A DNA stretch of 64,000 nt from NCBI RefSeq assembly GCF_000308615.1, contig NZ_BAGB01000012.1, forward strand, positions 1-64,000, read 5' to 3'. The notes beneath the pieces were generated by a model. That model did no database searches, was not told where the DNA came from, and worked only from the letters and a program-made list of their open reading frames with translations. Origin of the DNA: Nocardia jiangxiensis NBRC 101359 (GTDB lineage Bacteria > Actinomycetota > Actinomycetes > Mycobacteriales > Mycobacteriaceae). Made by a program: the position numbers and the translations under genes. This document shows positions 16,501 through 28,000 of the stretch, in pieces. Numbering within the stretch: position 1 is the first letter of the stretch; each line of letters begins with the position of its first letter.

Positions 16501-18786
16501 GAGCGCGAACTCGTGCTGCGCGAATGGAATACGGCCGGGACTCCGGCGCCGCCGGTGACGCTGGTGGATCTGATCACCGAGCGGGCGAACGAGCGTCCCG
16601 GCGCGATCGCGATCCGGTCCGGTGATGCCGGACTCGGTTTCGGGGAGCTGATGCGGCAGGCGAATCGGGTGGCGCGGGCGTTGATCCAGCGCGGTGCGGG
16701 ACCGGAATCGCTGGTGGCCGTGGCGGTCGAGCCTAATGCCGAACTGCCGGTGGCGCTGCTGGGCGTACTGCTGTCCGGGGCGGGATACGTTGCCGTCGAC
16801 CCGGACTGGGACGAGCAGTCCGCGACCGTCGGAGGTGTCCCGTCTCCGGGCCCGAACTCGCTCCGGTCCGTACTCGCCGAGACCGCGCCGGTGTGCCTGC
16901 TGACCACCGCCGACGTGCGAAAGCGCCTGCCGCGCTGTGAAACTGCCGTCGTTCTGCTGGACGAGGCCGGGACCTTCTCCGACGCCCCGGTGACCGACGC
17001 CGATCGGATCTCCCCGCTGCGGCCGGAGAATACGGCCTACCTGGTGTACTCCTCGGGTTCCCTGGGCCGATCCAGGGCCGTGACCATCACCCACCGCAAT
17101 GTGATCGAGCTGTTCGCCGCTGCCCGGCCGCTGTTCGATGTGGTCGAGACCGACGTGTGGGCGCTGTGTCATTCGTACGCGGTCGATCTGTCGGTGTGGG
17201 AGCTGTGGTGTGCGCTGGCGACCGGCGCGGCGGTCGTGGTGGTCGATCGGCCGACGTCGCTGTCGCCGGAGACGATCCGGGAGTTGCTGATTCGTGAGCA
17301 GGTGACGGTGCTGCAGCAGACACCGTCGGAGTTCGACGGGCTGGTCGAGGCGGATCGGGCCGCGGGCAGCAGCGAAACAGGATCTGCCAGGCTCGCGTTG
17401 CGCTATGTGGTGTTGGCCGGGGAGCAGGTGGATCCGCAGTCGATCCGGCGCTGGTACGAGCGGCACATCTCGGATGCGCCACAGCTGGTGATCATGTACG
17501 GGCGCACCGAGACCACGGTGCACGCGTCGTTCCTTGCGGTGGACGAGCATTTGGCGGACGATCCGGTGAGCGCGATCGGGCGGGCGCTGCCGGGACTGGC
17601 CTGTTTCGTGCTGGACGAACGGTTGCATCCGGCGCCGATGGGTGTTGCCGCGGAGATGTATCTCGCCGGTGGGCAGCTTGCTCGCGACCATGCGGGGCGT
17701 GCGGGGTCGACCGCGACGCGGTTCGTGGCGAATCCGTTCGGGGAGCCGGGCTCTCGGATGTATCGCACAGGGGATGCCGGGCGTTGGATCGGTTTCGGCG
17801 GTGAGGCCGTACTCGAATACGCCGGGCGCAGAGAGCAGATCCGGGCGGATGCGGTGGACGTGCCGGTCCGGTCCGTTGCCGAGGATCCGCTCGGCGAACC
17901 TGAATCAGGTTATGTAGCAACGGAAGCCGCGCTTGCGGACAGTCGCGCGGTGAGTGCCGCCGGGCCCGCCCTGTCCCAGGCGCTGGCCGCGATCGTCGAA
18001 AACGATCCGGACGGGCCCGCGCTGGTGTCCGGCGCCGACGAGATGTCCTTCGCCGAACTCGACGCGCGATCCTCGCGGCTCGCGCGGGTGCTGATCGACC
18101 GCGACTGCGGTCCCGGCGCCGGTGTCGCGGTCCGGTTCGATCGCGGGATCGATGCGGTGGTGGCCGTGTGGGCGGTGCTCAAAGTGGGCGCGGCCGTGGT
18201 CTTCACGGCGGACGGCGGGCCGGAGCCGCAGGTGACGGTCGGGTTGGCCGCCGTGCCGGTGTGGGATTCTCGGATCGCGGATTCTCGGATCGACTGGCTG
18301 GTTCTGGCCGATCCCGACGTCGCCGCCGAGATCGAGAGCCGCTCCGCCCGTCCGGTGACCTACGCCGACCGCACTCGCGCGCTGCGCGGCGCCGATCCGG
18401 CGTTCGTCCTCGCGGACACCGTTCTGGGTTACGACGAATTGGCCGCGGCGGTGGAGCGATTGCGTTCGGGCACCGAATTGGATATCGAATCGCGCACCTT
18501 TCATCAGGGTGCTGCGCAGTCCCCGGCGGCATTGCTGGAAATCGTGGCGGCGGGTGTTGCGGGGGCCGCATTGGTGCTGCCGGAAAACGGAGACGGCGCG
18601 GTCGACGCCGCAGTGCTGGCCGAGGAATGGGTGACGCACCTGTTCATCGATCCGGCCGGGCTCGTGTCGCTGGATCCGGAACCGCTGGAGGATTTGCGAG
18701 CTGTCATCGTGGACAATGGCCCGATACCGGTCGGAGGCTTCGGCGTCGCCGAGATGTTCATGGTGCTCGACGAGTTGATCCGGTGA
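13573..18786 (+). CDS. NRPS-like protein 1, catalytically degenerate (A-T-C-A-A remnants)
   Basis: This 1737-aa frame starts at ATG 13573 after an AGAGGTG ribosome binding site and has no internal stop. Domain order by nucleotide is A (13620-14870), T (14900-15110), C (15150-16510), A (16550-17880), truncated A (17960-18770). Key sites are broken. The first A has HPADSTGGVVVTH in place of the ATP loop and lacks A8-A10. The T domain reads LGGDPAL, so proline replaces the phosphopantetheine serine. The C domain reads HRIAGDG instead of HHxxxDG. The second A has SSGSLGRSRAV, keeps YGRTE and YRTGD, and ends near A8 with no A10 or T. The third A has no ATP loop and stops before A5. No thioesterase is present. 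As encoded it should not make peptide. An active role in another capacity, or silent decay, remains open. Confidence 0.85.
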   Translation: MHTARRTARGNRRRRSGNPLLGQLLTAAVESAADAVAIRAHSSGDPADARELSYREFDEESSRLARELIARDIGPGDVVAVGMGRSIESVLSVWAIAKAGAACAPVDPAGPPERIARILAESGAALGLTTTGYRADLGDDVEWLELDEARTSERIAARAAHPISYTDRVRLLTEQHPAYLVHPADSTGGVVVTHTGLATVVNAIREQLGVDGESHVLQLSAPDADLAMLELLLTFSTGAMLIVAPPDASGDRLADLLRHERITHLLITPEALEPVDPSGLQDLEAVAVVGDRFDPEQIDRWVRDGRAVHTAYGLPEATILDTVSGLRRPGEIATIGAPIAGIGAFVLDSRLRPVPAGIVGELYLSGPVLAQGYSGRPGTTAGRFVASPFGAETGQPGMRLCRTGDLVRRNDSDGSIEFVSRMPEPTSAMRGPVPSALLEQAVAETFAALLISADAEPRRIEATDDFFALGGDPALAAVAVARIGAALGLWVPARFVFEASTVRGLAERIGRHVDSVSARALRPMPRPERIPLSYVQQRIWSRNRFDPASATDNIPVAMRVGGRLDIEALRAAVRDLVVRHEVLRTVFPEFRGAGYQLVLPTADPRATPDVPVVRAAENELLGLVSEFVGTGFDVTGEPPVRLRVLTAGETDHVLVCVLHRIAGDGFSTGPLTRDLMTAYRDRARGEQPQWSPLEVQYADYALWQREVLGAEDDPESIPAQQIEFWRGELAGLHEQAELPSDQPRPAIASQRGATLEFEIDARVHAVLNRVAHEHGATLFTVLHAMLAILLARLSGTRDIAIAAPVTGRGAVALDELIGVFANTLVLRASIDPGIGFGDLLTAVRDTDLAALANADVPFEQLAEELDPVRSAARHPLCQVALTLRNTARTRPELPDLTLDDIEFDTARAEFDLQLTMTERLDDHGVAQGMTARFTYATDLFDDATVRDFAHRFGRVIDAVTADDRVIAGDIDVLLPGERELVLREWNTAGTPAPPVTLVDLITERANERPGAIAIRSGDAGLGFGELMRQANRVARALIQRGAGPESLVAVAVEPNAELPVALLGVLLSGAGYVAVDPDWDEQSATVGGVPSPGPNSLRSVLAETAPVCLLTTADVRKRLPRCETAVVLLDEAGTFSDAPVTDADRISPLRPENTAYLVYSSGSLGRSRAVTITHRNVIELFAAARPLFDVVETDVWALCHSYAVDLSVWELWCALATGAAVVVVDRPTSLSPETIRELLIREQVTVLQQTPSEFDGLVEADRAAGSSETGSARLALRYVVLAGEQVDPQSIRRWYERHISDAPQLVIMYGRTETTVHASFLAVDEHLADDPVSAIGRALPGLACFVLDERLHPAPMGVAAEMYLAGGQLARDHAGRAGSTATRFVANPFGEPGSRMYRTGDAGRWIGFGGEAVLEYAGRREQIRADAVDVPVRSVAEDPLGEPESGYVATEAALADSRAVSAAGPALSQALAAIVENDPDGPALVSGADEMSFAELDARSSRLARVLIDRDCGPGAGVAVRFDRGIDAVVAVWAVLKVGAAVVFTADGGPEPQVTVGLAAVPVWDSRIADSRIDWLVLADPDVAAEIESRSARPVTYADRTRALRGADPAFVLADTVLGYDELAAAVERLRSGTELDIESRTFHQGAAQSPAALLEIVAAGVAGAALVLPENGDGAVDAAVLAEEWVTHLFIDPAGLVSLDPEPLEDLRAVIVDNGPIPVGGFGVAEMFMVLDELIR
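14977..14994 (+). other. Carrier-domain site with Ser replaced by Pro
   Basis: Codons CTG GGC GGC GAT CCC GCA encode LGGDPA at the place where carrier domains have LGG(H/D)S. The CCC at 14989-14991 could come from TCC by one T-to-C change. Flanking residues (DDFFALGG before, VARIGAALG after) are well preserved, so the alignment is secure. This is the only carrier domain recognisable in either NRPS-like gene. Confidence 0.85.
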
Positions 18787-19016
18787 ATTCCGGCCCACCG
18801 GGTGACCATCGGGGCTCCGTACTCCACAATGGTCTGGTTCCGCGGGCGGCTACCCTCCGCCACGGAATATCCGCACGATGGTGATATCGGCCGCTGTCGT
18901 GTTCGATCGATCGAGGGTGGCGTCCCCAGCGGCGCATGAGCAACAACAGGCAGGGTGTGAGGCAACGTGCTTCGGGTGTTCGGACGGCGCAACGTGACCC
19001 GGCAAGGGTTCCCAGC

Positions 19017-22000
19017 ATGAGCCGGCCGACTCGCCAGCGGCCGTCCCGGAGCCGCCGGACCCGCGTGATCACCCTGCCCCAGCTGATGTCGACCGCGGTC
19101 GAAGCCGATCCGGACGGCATCGCGATCGTGCTCGCGGATGCGACGAGCACCCTCGCGGAGCTGACCTATGCCGAGCTGGACGAGCGGTCCACGCGTCTGG
19201 CGCGTCTGCTGATCGCCCGCGGAATCGGCCCGGAAGACCTGGTGGCCGTGGCTTTTCCGCGGTCACTCGAAGCGGTGATCGCGCTGTGGGCGGTCGCCAA
19301 GGCGGGTGCGGGATTCGTGCCGGTGGATCCGGACGATCCGGCCCAGCGCATCGCGCACATCGTCGTGGATTCGGGGGTGGTGCTGGGACTGACCGTCGCG
19401 GCGACCCGCCCGGCACTGCCCGGCACGACGCCCTGGCTGGCCGTCGATACCGCCGGAATCGCCGTGGAGCTTGAGGAATTCGCCGCCGACCCGGTCACCT
19501 ACGCCGACCGGCTGCGCCCGCTGCGCGCCGAACATCCGGCCTACGTGGTGTACACCGTCGACGCGATCGGCGCACCGCACGGCGTCGTGGTCACCCAGGC
19601 CGGACTGTCGGCGCTGTCCGATGCGCAGCGGGCGCGTTATCAGGCCGACGGCGATTCGCGGACGTTGGCGTTCGCGGCCCCCTCGGACGACGCGTCGGTG
19701 CTGGAACTGCTGCTCGCCGTCGGCGGTGCGGCCACGATGGTGGTGGCCGCGCCGACCGTGCGAGGTGGCGACGAACTGGCTCCGCTGCTGCTGCGCGAGG
19801 ACGTCACACACGCGTATCTGCCGTCCGAGGTGCTGGAATCGTTGGATCCGGCCGGACTGGACGAATTGCGCGTGGTGATCTGCGCGGGCCGGTCGTATCC
19901 GCCCGAGCTGGTGGACGACTGGACGCGGCCGATCGGCGCGGGCCCGTTCGGGGCTGCGGTGCGTCGTTTCCTGCACGGATACGGGTCCGCGGAGACCACG
20001 GTGCTGACCAATGTCGGTGCGCCGGATTCGCCTGCCGAGGCATCCGGAATCGGTGCGCCGAATCCGGGCGTCACCGAATATGTGCTGGATGAACGGCTTT
20101 CGCCGGTTCCGGACGGGGAAACCGGCGAGCTGTACGTCGCCGGTGCGCAGCTGGCGCGCGGATACCTGCGGCGGCCGGCGCAGACCGCGGCGCATTTCGT
20201 GGCGAATCCGTTCCTCGGCAAACCCGATGGCGTCGGGCTCTCCGCCGCCGATTCGCGACTGTTCCGCACCGGGGATCTGGTGCGTCGTTCGGCCGATGGC
20301 GCTGTCGAGTACGTCGGCCCTGCTGCCCCGGTGGTGACTGCCGGGATCATGCCCGGTGTGCGGGATCGGCTCGAGCGGTCGTCGGTCGAGGGTTCAGCCG
20401 ATGTGGGTGCCGGGGATGCGGCCCAGCCGGGCGCGGGTGTCTCCGACACGGATTCCGTCGAGGTGCGCTCCGCCGTGCCGACGATCGGTCGGGCGTCGGA
20501 GGATTCGGCTGCCGAGTGGGGGCCGGACTTGCGGATCGGTGGCCCGGCGCGCGGCGAACAGGTTGTTGCGGAGACGGATTCGGCTGGTGTGCCCTCAACC
20601 GAGATCGATCATTCGCTCGCCGTGTGGGATTCGTCCGGCGCAACGGCTTCGGGTTCGGGTCCGGCGGATGTTTCGGGTGGCGAGCGTGCCGACTCGAATG
20701 CGACCGGCGCGTTGGGAAGTGGGTTCGATCCGCTGTCCGCGGAGGAACCGGTGACGCGCTGGGCGGATGTCGACCCGGATGCGGAAGATACTGCGGCGGA
20801 GGCGATTTCCGCCGATACTTCCGATGTGCGGCCGAGGGAAGATCGGTCGTTCGATGCGAACGATCTTGTCGGTGGGCGGGAATCGGCGGGGACTGCCGAT
20901 GCGGGCAGCGAGCAGTCGGTACTCGACGCGGCCGCCGAGCCGGAGTCGGGTCCGGAGGCCGAAACCAGTGCCGTAGCAATTCCGCTCACGGCGATGCCGC
21001 GGCCTTCGACCACCGTGGAGTTCGAGGACACGGAGCTGCCGGGGGTGCCGTTGTCGGCGGCGCAGCAGCGGATGTGGGCGATCAACCGGTCGGATCCTGA
21101 GACGGCGGCGCACAACGTGTGCTTCGCCGTGCGGATCAGCGCGCGGATCCGGGTGGAGGCGCTGCAGGTTGCGGTGGTCGACGTCATCGAGCGGCACGAG
21201 ATGCTGCGGACGGCGTATCCGGTGTCGGACGAGCGCGGATATCAGGTCGTGCTGCCGCTGGATCGGGTGCTCGCGGATCTGGCGCCCGAGCCGCTGGAAG
21301 AATCCGAGATCGAGGACTGGCTCGGCGAATACGCGCGGATCGCGTTCGATGTGACCACCGAGATTCCGGTTCGGATCGGCATCGCCCAGATCGGCGAGGA
21401 CGATCATGTGGTCGTCGTCGTGGCGCATCGCATCGCCGCGGACGAGGCCAGTGTGACGCCGTTCCTGCGCGATCTCGCGGTGGCCCTGTTGGGGCGGCGC
21501 AATCGGGCCAAACCGTCGTGGGCTCCGCTGCCCGTGCAGTACGCCGACTATGCGTTGTGGCAGCGATCCGTGCTCGGTGATGCGGCGCAACCGGATTCGG
21601 TTGCTGCGCAGGAGATCGCTTACTGGCGAACGGCTTTGGCGGGGATCACGGACGGCCCGGACCTACCGGCGGACCGGCCGCGGCCCGCGGTGCCCTCGGG
21701 ACGCGGTGCGGTATACGCCTTCACGGTGGATCGCGAGGTGCACGCCGGACTCCTGGACCTCGCCTGCACCGCGGGCGGCACGCTGTTCACCGCGCTGCAC
21801 ACGGGATTCGCGGCTCTGATCGCACGGCTGTCGGGTGCGGGCGACATCGTCGTGTGCACAGCGGCTTCGGGCCGCAGGGCGCGTGAACTCGGCAGTGCCA
21901 TCGGGCTTTTCGAGAATCCGCTGATCCTGCGCGCCCGGCTCGATCCGACCATGTCCTTCGCCGACCTGCTGGCGACGGTGACCAACGACGACCTGGTCGC

Positions 22001-25000
22001 CTCCGAGCATGCCGAGCTGCCGTTCGGGCTGCTGGCCGAGGCGCTGGGCGAGTCCGCGCGGGTGTATCCGTCGTGGTTGCGGGTCGCGCTGACGGTTCGC
22101 GAGCAGGAGGTCTCCCAGGTCAACCTGCCCGGATTGTCCGCTACCGCAGTGGAATTCGACAGCGGTGTCGCGGAGTTCGACCTGCGGCTGAACGTGTTCC
22201 CGCGGACGCGGGACGGCGAAGCCGACGGGTTGTCGGCCACGTTCACCTATGCCACCGACCTGTTCGACGAGATCACCGTCGCCGGATTCGCCGAACGTCT
22301 CGTCCTGTTGCTCGAGGCGGTCACGGCCGATCCGCGCCGTCCGGTCGGGGATGTGGAGTTGCTGCAGCCCGACGAGCGGATGCGAATCCTGGGCGACTGG
22401 AACAACACTCGGTACTCCGTCGAGCCCGGACTGCTGCTGGACGGCTATCGGCGTGCGGTGCGGGAGCATCCCGACGCGATCGCGGTGTCCAGCGCCGAGC
22501 TCGAACTGACCTACACCGAATTCGATGTCCGGGTGAATCAGCTTGCGCGCCTGCTGATCTCGCGCGGCGTCGGGCCGGAGACCATGGTGGTACTGGCGAT
22601 TTCACCATCGTTGGATCTGCTGATCGGGATGTATGCGATCGTCACGGCCGGTGGCGCCTACGTACCGGTGGATCCGGATCATCCGGCCGAGCGGATCGGG
22701 TACATCCTCGACACGGTGCGCCCGGTCTGCGTGGTCAGCACCGTCGCGGATTCGGTTCCGGTGCCGCCCGATACGCAGGTTCTGCGGTTGGACACCATGG
22801 ATCTGAGCGGATTCGACCCGAGTCCGGTCCGGCCCGAAGAGTTGTCGCGTCCACTGCGTCCCGGCCATCCGGCCTATGTCATCTTCACCTCGGGGTCGAC
22901 CGGGCGTCCGAAGGGCGTGATGGTCTCGCATGCGGCCATCGACCACCAGCTCGCCTGGATGCTCGCGGCCTATCCGCTGGCGAGCGACGACGTGTACCTG
23001 CAGAAGACCCCGCCGACCTACGACGCCTCGCTGTGGGGATACTTCCTGCCGCTGCGGGCCGGGGCGCGGCTGCGGTTGGCCGCCGCAGGGCGCACGGATC
23101 CGCTGTATCTCGCGGAATCCATCATCGCGCACGGTGTTACGGTCACCGACTTCGTACCCTCGCAGCTCGCGGCATTCGTGGACCGCACCGCGCCGGGCAT
23201 CTGCCCGACGCTGCGGGAGATCTTCGTGATCGGCGAGGTGCTGCCCGCGTGGACCGTCACGGCGTTCCAGCGGATCAGCGATGCGCGCGTGCACAACCTG
23301 TACGGTCCGACCGAGGCCGCGGTCTCGGTGACGTACTGGCCCGCCGGGAGCGCGGACGGGGCGAATGTGCCGATCGGGTTGCCGCAGTGGAACACTCGCG
23401 TCTACGTGCTGGACGACCGGTTGCGTCCGGTGCCGGTGGGTGTTCCGGGTGAGCTGTACCTTGCCGGCGCGGCACTGGCCCGCGGCTACGCGAATCGACC
23501 CGATCTGACCGCGGATCGGTTCGTGGCCGATCCGTTCTCGGGCCAGGATGCCGGGGGCCGGATGTACCGCACCGGCGATCTGGTCGTGTGGCGCGAGGGT
23601 TCGGGTGAACTGCCCGCGCGCCTGGATTTCCTGGGCCGCACCGATTTTCAGATCAACATTCGCGGTCGGCGGATCGAACCCGGCGAAATCGAAGTCGCGC
23701 TGCTCGCGCAGTCCTCGGTCGGGGATGCGGTGGTGGTGGCGCGGGACGGTCGGCTCGTCGCCTACGTCGCGCCGCGCGCGGAGAAGCGGATCGTCACCGA
23801 GCGGGTGGCGGCCTCGCTGGCGGAAGTCCTTCCGGAGGAGTTCATTCCGGACGTCGTCGTCCCCATGGACGCGCTGCCGCGCACGACCGCGGGTAAACTC
23901 GACCGTCGCGCGCTGCCGGATCCCTCGCTCGGTGTCGAGACGTCGTCCTCGCTGAAGGTCGTGCGTGTCGATACCGTCGAGCCGCCACGCACGGGCGATC
24001 CCGTTTCCTCATCCCCGGTGCAGAACGAGACGCCGGTGCGCGACGAGCCCGATTCTGCGGCGGAGTCAGGATGGTTGTCCAAGCAGTGGAAGCTCGGTCC
24101 GTTGTCGGATCCCGACGCGTCGGCGGGACCGGACTCGACGGAGTCCGAACGGCGCACGCCACTTCCGCGACGCTCACGGGATGCGGCTCGCCGCCGGGCC
24201 GAGGTCGGCGAATCGGATACCGCCTCGTCGGAAGCCGCGGCGGTATCTGATTCGAATCAGACTGCACCGCAAGAGGATTCCGACTCCGCGCCGGATGGTT
24301 CGGGATCGTCGGAGCTGGGATCCGGAGATGTTCCGGGGTCGAGGTCGCAGGCCGGGTGGTCGCCGCGAGTGGTGCCCTCGGACGAGGCCGGTGCGGCGCG
24401 TGATGATCAGGCGGAGTCCGATTCGTCCTCGCGAGCGGAGTCCGGTCGGTTGCCGCGTCGTGCGGCCGGGTGGTCGCCGCGGGTGGTGTCCTCATCGGAG
24501 TCCGGCGCCGCGGACGACGGGCAGCCGGAGTCCGATTCGGCACGTTCGGGGTCCGGTAGGGCGTCGCGTCGGGAGGCCGGATGGCTGCCGCGGGTGGTGT
24601 CGTCGCCGGAGTCCGATGCGGCCGATGACGATCTGGCCGAGTCCGACCCGGGCGACCAGGAATGGGCGTCCGAGGAGTCGACGGCGGACGCGGAGCCGGA
24701 TTCGCCGAAACTGCAGTCCGGGCTGTCCTCGCTGCGGGCGGGGTTCGATCGTGGATTGCGTTCGGGTGCAGGAGGGTCGCCGACTGAGTCGTCGTCGGAG
24801 TCCGGTGCGGAACAGCCCGCGCAGTCACCAGGGCTGCCGAGTCTTCCGCTGCGGCGGTCCGACCGCGAGACGGATTCGAATTCGGCACCGGAGTGGTTGT
24901 CGGACAACGATTCTCAGGCCGAGCCTCGAACGATGCTGCTGCCTCGCCCGTCGGTGCCGCAGGGCCCGGAATCGGACGAGGCTGCGGACGTCGCTGTCGC

Positions 25001-28000
25001 GGCGGATGTCGAACCGGTGCCGCTCTCGCCCGCGCAGGAGTGGCTGTGGGCGCTCAATCAGGCGGAACACGATGCGGGAGGGCCTGTTCCGGCGGCTTAC
25101 CACCTGCCGTTCGCCCTGCGGCTGACCGGCAGCCTGGATGTGGAATCGCTGGGTGTGGCGCTGGACGACGTGATCGCCCGGCACGAGGTGCTGCGCACGG
25201 TATATCCGGCTGCGGCAGAAGCGGATTCGGTTGCGGTGCAGCAGGTGCTGTCCGCCGCGCCGCGCCCTGCGCTGGCAGCGCAACGGATCGGCGCGGCCGA
25301 GGTCGAGGCGGCGGTGCGGGAACTCGCGGCCGCGCCGTTCGACGTGACCACCGAACTGCCGCTGCGGGTGCAGTTGTTCGAAATCTCCGATCTGGCGCCG
25401 GGTTCGCGCCGGGAATACGTGCTCGCTGTCGTCGTGCACCGCATTGCGGCGGACAACTCCGCGCTGGGCCCGATCGTCGGCGATCTGATGGTCGCCTATG
25501 CGGCGCGGACCGCGAACCATTCGCCGCGGTGGGCGCCATTGTCGGCGCAGTACGCGGATTACGTGCGCTGGCAGCGCACCGTGCTCGGCGCGGAATCGGA
25601 TCCGGAATCGGTTGCCGCCCAGCAGATCGCTTACTGGCGCGGTGAACTCGCGGGGCTGCCCGAGGTACTCGATCTGCCCGGCGGTGGCCCCCGTCCGGCG
25701 GTGGCGTCGATGGCCGGCGCGTGGACCGGCGTCCACATCGATGCCGCCACACACACCGCCCTGCTGGAACTCGCGCACACCCATGCGACGACTCTGTCCA
25801 CCGTCCTGCAGACCGCCGTCGCGGCCTTCCTGGCCCGTCTGTCGAACGGTGACGACATCGCGATCGGCACTCCGGTCCCGGGTCGTGCCGCGGGCGAGTT
25901 CGAGGATCTGATCGGCACATTCGTCAATACGGTTGTGCTGCGCACCCGCCTGGATCCCGCGGAGTCGTTCAGTGACTTGCTGATTCGCCAGCGAGACAGC
26001 CGCGAGCAGGCGTTCGCGCATGCGGACCTGCCGTTCGCGAGCCTGGTGGAGGCGCTCGGTCTCGGCCGTTCCACCGCCCACAACCCCCTGTTCCAGGTGG
26101 GCGTGTCGGTGCAGACCCCTGCGCGTATCACGATGGATCTGCCCGGTCTGACGGTCGAGGACATCGACACCGAGCTGGAGGTCGCACCGGTAGACCTGAG
26201 CCTGACCGTCACCGAAACCTACGACTCGGACGGCAACCCGTCCGGTATCGACGGCAGAATCGCTTACGCCACAGACATTTTCGACCGCACTGCGGCCGAA
26301 GACCTGACCGCCGGTCTGGCCGACCTCCTGACCACCCTGGTCAGCGATCCCGCCCAACCCCTGGGCGCCATCGGCATCGGCGCTCCCGAACTATCCACCC
26401 GCTCCGACGACGCGACAGCAGACAGCACTGAAACTGCTGCTGCCCTGACGATCTCGGCTCCGCAACCAGTGAACGCCGACCACCCGGCCGTACTCGGCGC
26501 AACTTCTGATGCATCAGCAGCCGACGACTTCGACACAGCCGCTCAGGATTCCGGGCCGGCTCATCGGGATGTCGAGTCTGCCGATTCGATCGCCTCGCTG
26601 CCGCCGTTGACTCGGCGTCGGGGGTCTCGCGCCGCAGCGGAGGTATCCGACGAGTGGCGTGAGGCTGGTGAATCGCAATCTACTGGTGATGTCGTTGGTG
26701 ACAACGATGCCGAGGTTTCTGGCCGTGCTCATCGGGATGTCGAGTCTGCCGATCCGATCGCCGCGCTGCCGCCGCTGGCTCGGCGTCGGGGGTCCGGCGC
26801 TGCCGCAGAGGGCCCCGAGAATTCGCGTGCGGCCGGTGAATGGCAGTCGCCCGGTGGTGGTGTCGGTGAGGACGGTAGCGAGGTTTCCGGGCGAGCCGGC
26901 CGGGACGCCGAGTCCGTCGACGCACTTTCCGCGCTGCCGCGGTTGGCTCGGCGTCGCGGGTCCAGCTTCGCACCAGAGAAGGCCGAGGAGCGGCGTGGCA
27001 CCGGCGAGCCGCAATCGCCTGGTGATGTCGGTGATGAGAATGACGCCGAGGTCTCCGGACGGGTACCGGAACGTCCGCGGGGATTCGTGGCGGACGAGGT
27101 CGAGACCGGTGGTTCTGACAACGATCGGAGTGACACCAAGGTGGCCAGAGGCTCGGTGTTCGGTTTGCACAGCCTGCGACGGGCACCAGCGTCGGCCGAG
27201 GAGACCGAGCTTGCGAACCAGGCGGGATCCGACCCCCTGGATTCCGTGGACCGGCCTGTGGATGAATTCCAGGGCGACGATTCCGCCAACGGGCGTTGGG
27301 GTTCCGCGCTCGGTTCCCAGGGCAGCGAGGTCGACGCGAGCGATGCCGTCGCCTCGGCAAGTGGACGAGACAGTGCCGGTTGGGACTCCGGGTACGGAAA
27401 TGATGCCTACGAGGATTCGGCCGATCACCGGAGCTTGGATGCCGGGTGGCGTAGTGATTCCGAGGCTTCCGAGGATGCGGGTTCCGGTGATGGGCCGACC
27501 CTGGTCTCGCTGCTGGAAGAGGCGGCCGAAGCCGGGCCCGAGGGCGTGGGAATCATTGCCTCTGCCGCGGAGAGCGGAAGTGGGGCAACGGAGTTCACGC
27601 TCGGGCAGTTGGATGCGTGGGCCAACCGGCTGGCGCGGTATCTGATTTCACTCGGGGTCGGGCGCGGATCGGTTGTGGCGCTTGCTGTTCGGCGATCGGT
27701 GGATCTCGGTGTGGCCGTGTACGCGGTCGCGAAGGCCGGGGGTGCGGCGCTGCCCATCGATCCGGAGGGGGCGGTGGAACGCAACCGGGAGATTCTCGCG
27801 GGAGCGGGGCCGGTCTGTGTGCTGGCCGATGCGGAGTATCCCTTCGTGGCGTCGAATCGTTCCGGTGGGGACGGGAGTTTCGACGCGCCGACCGAACTGC
27901 TCACCCCGATCGGACGCACGCCCGCGCACCGGCCCGCCACGGGTGGGCAGCCGATGGTCGTGCGGATCGACCGACTGAATCTGGAGGGCATTCCGACTCA

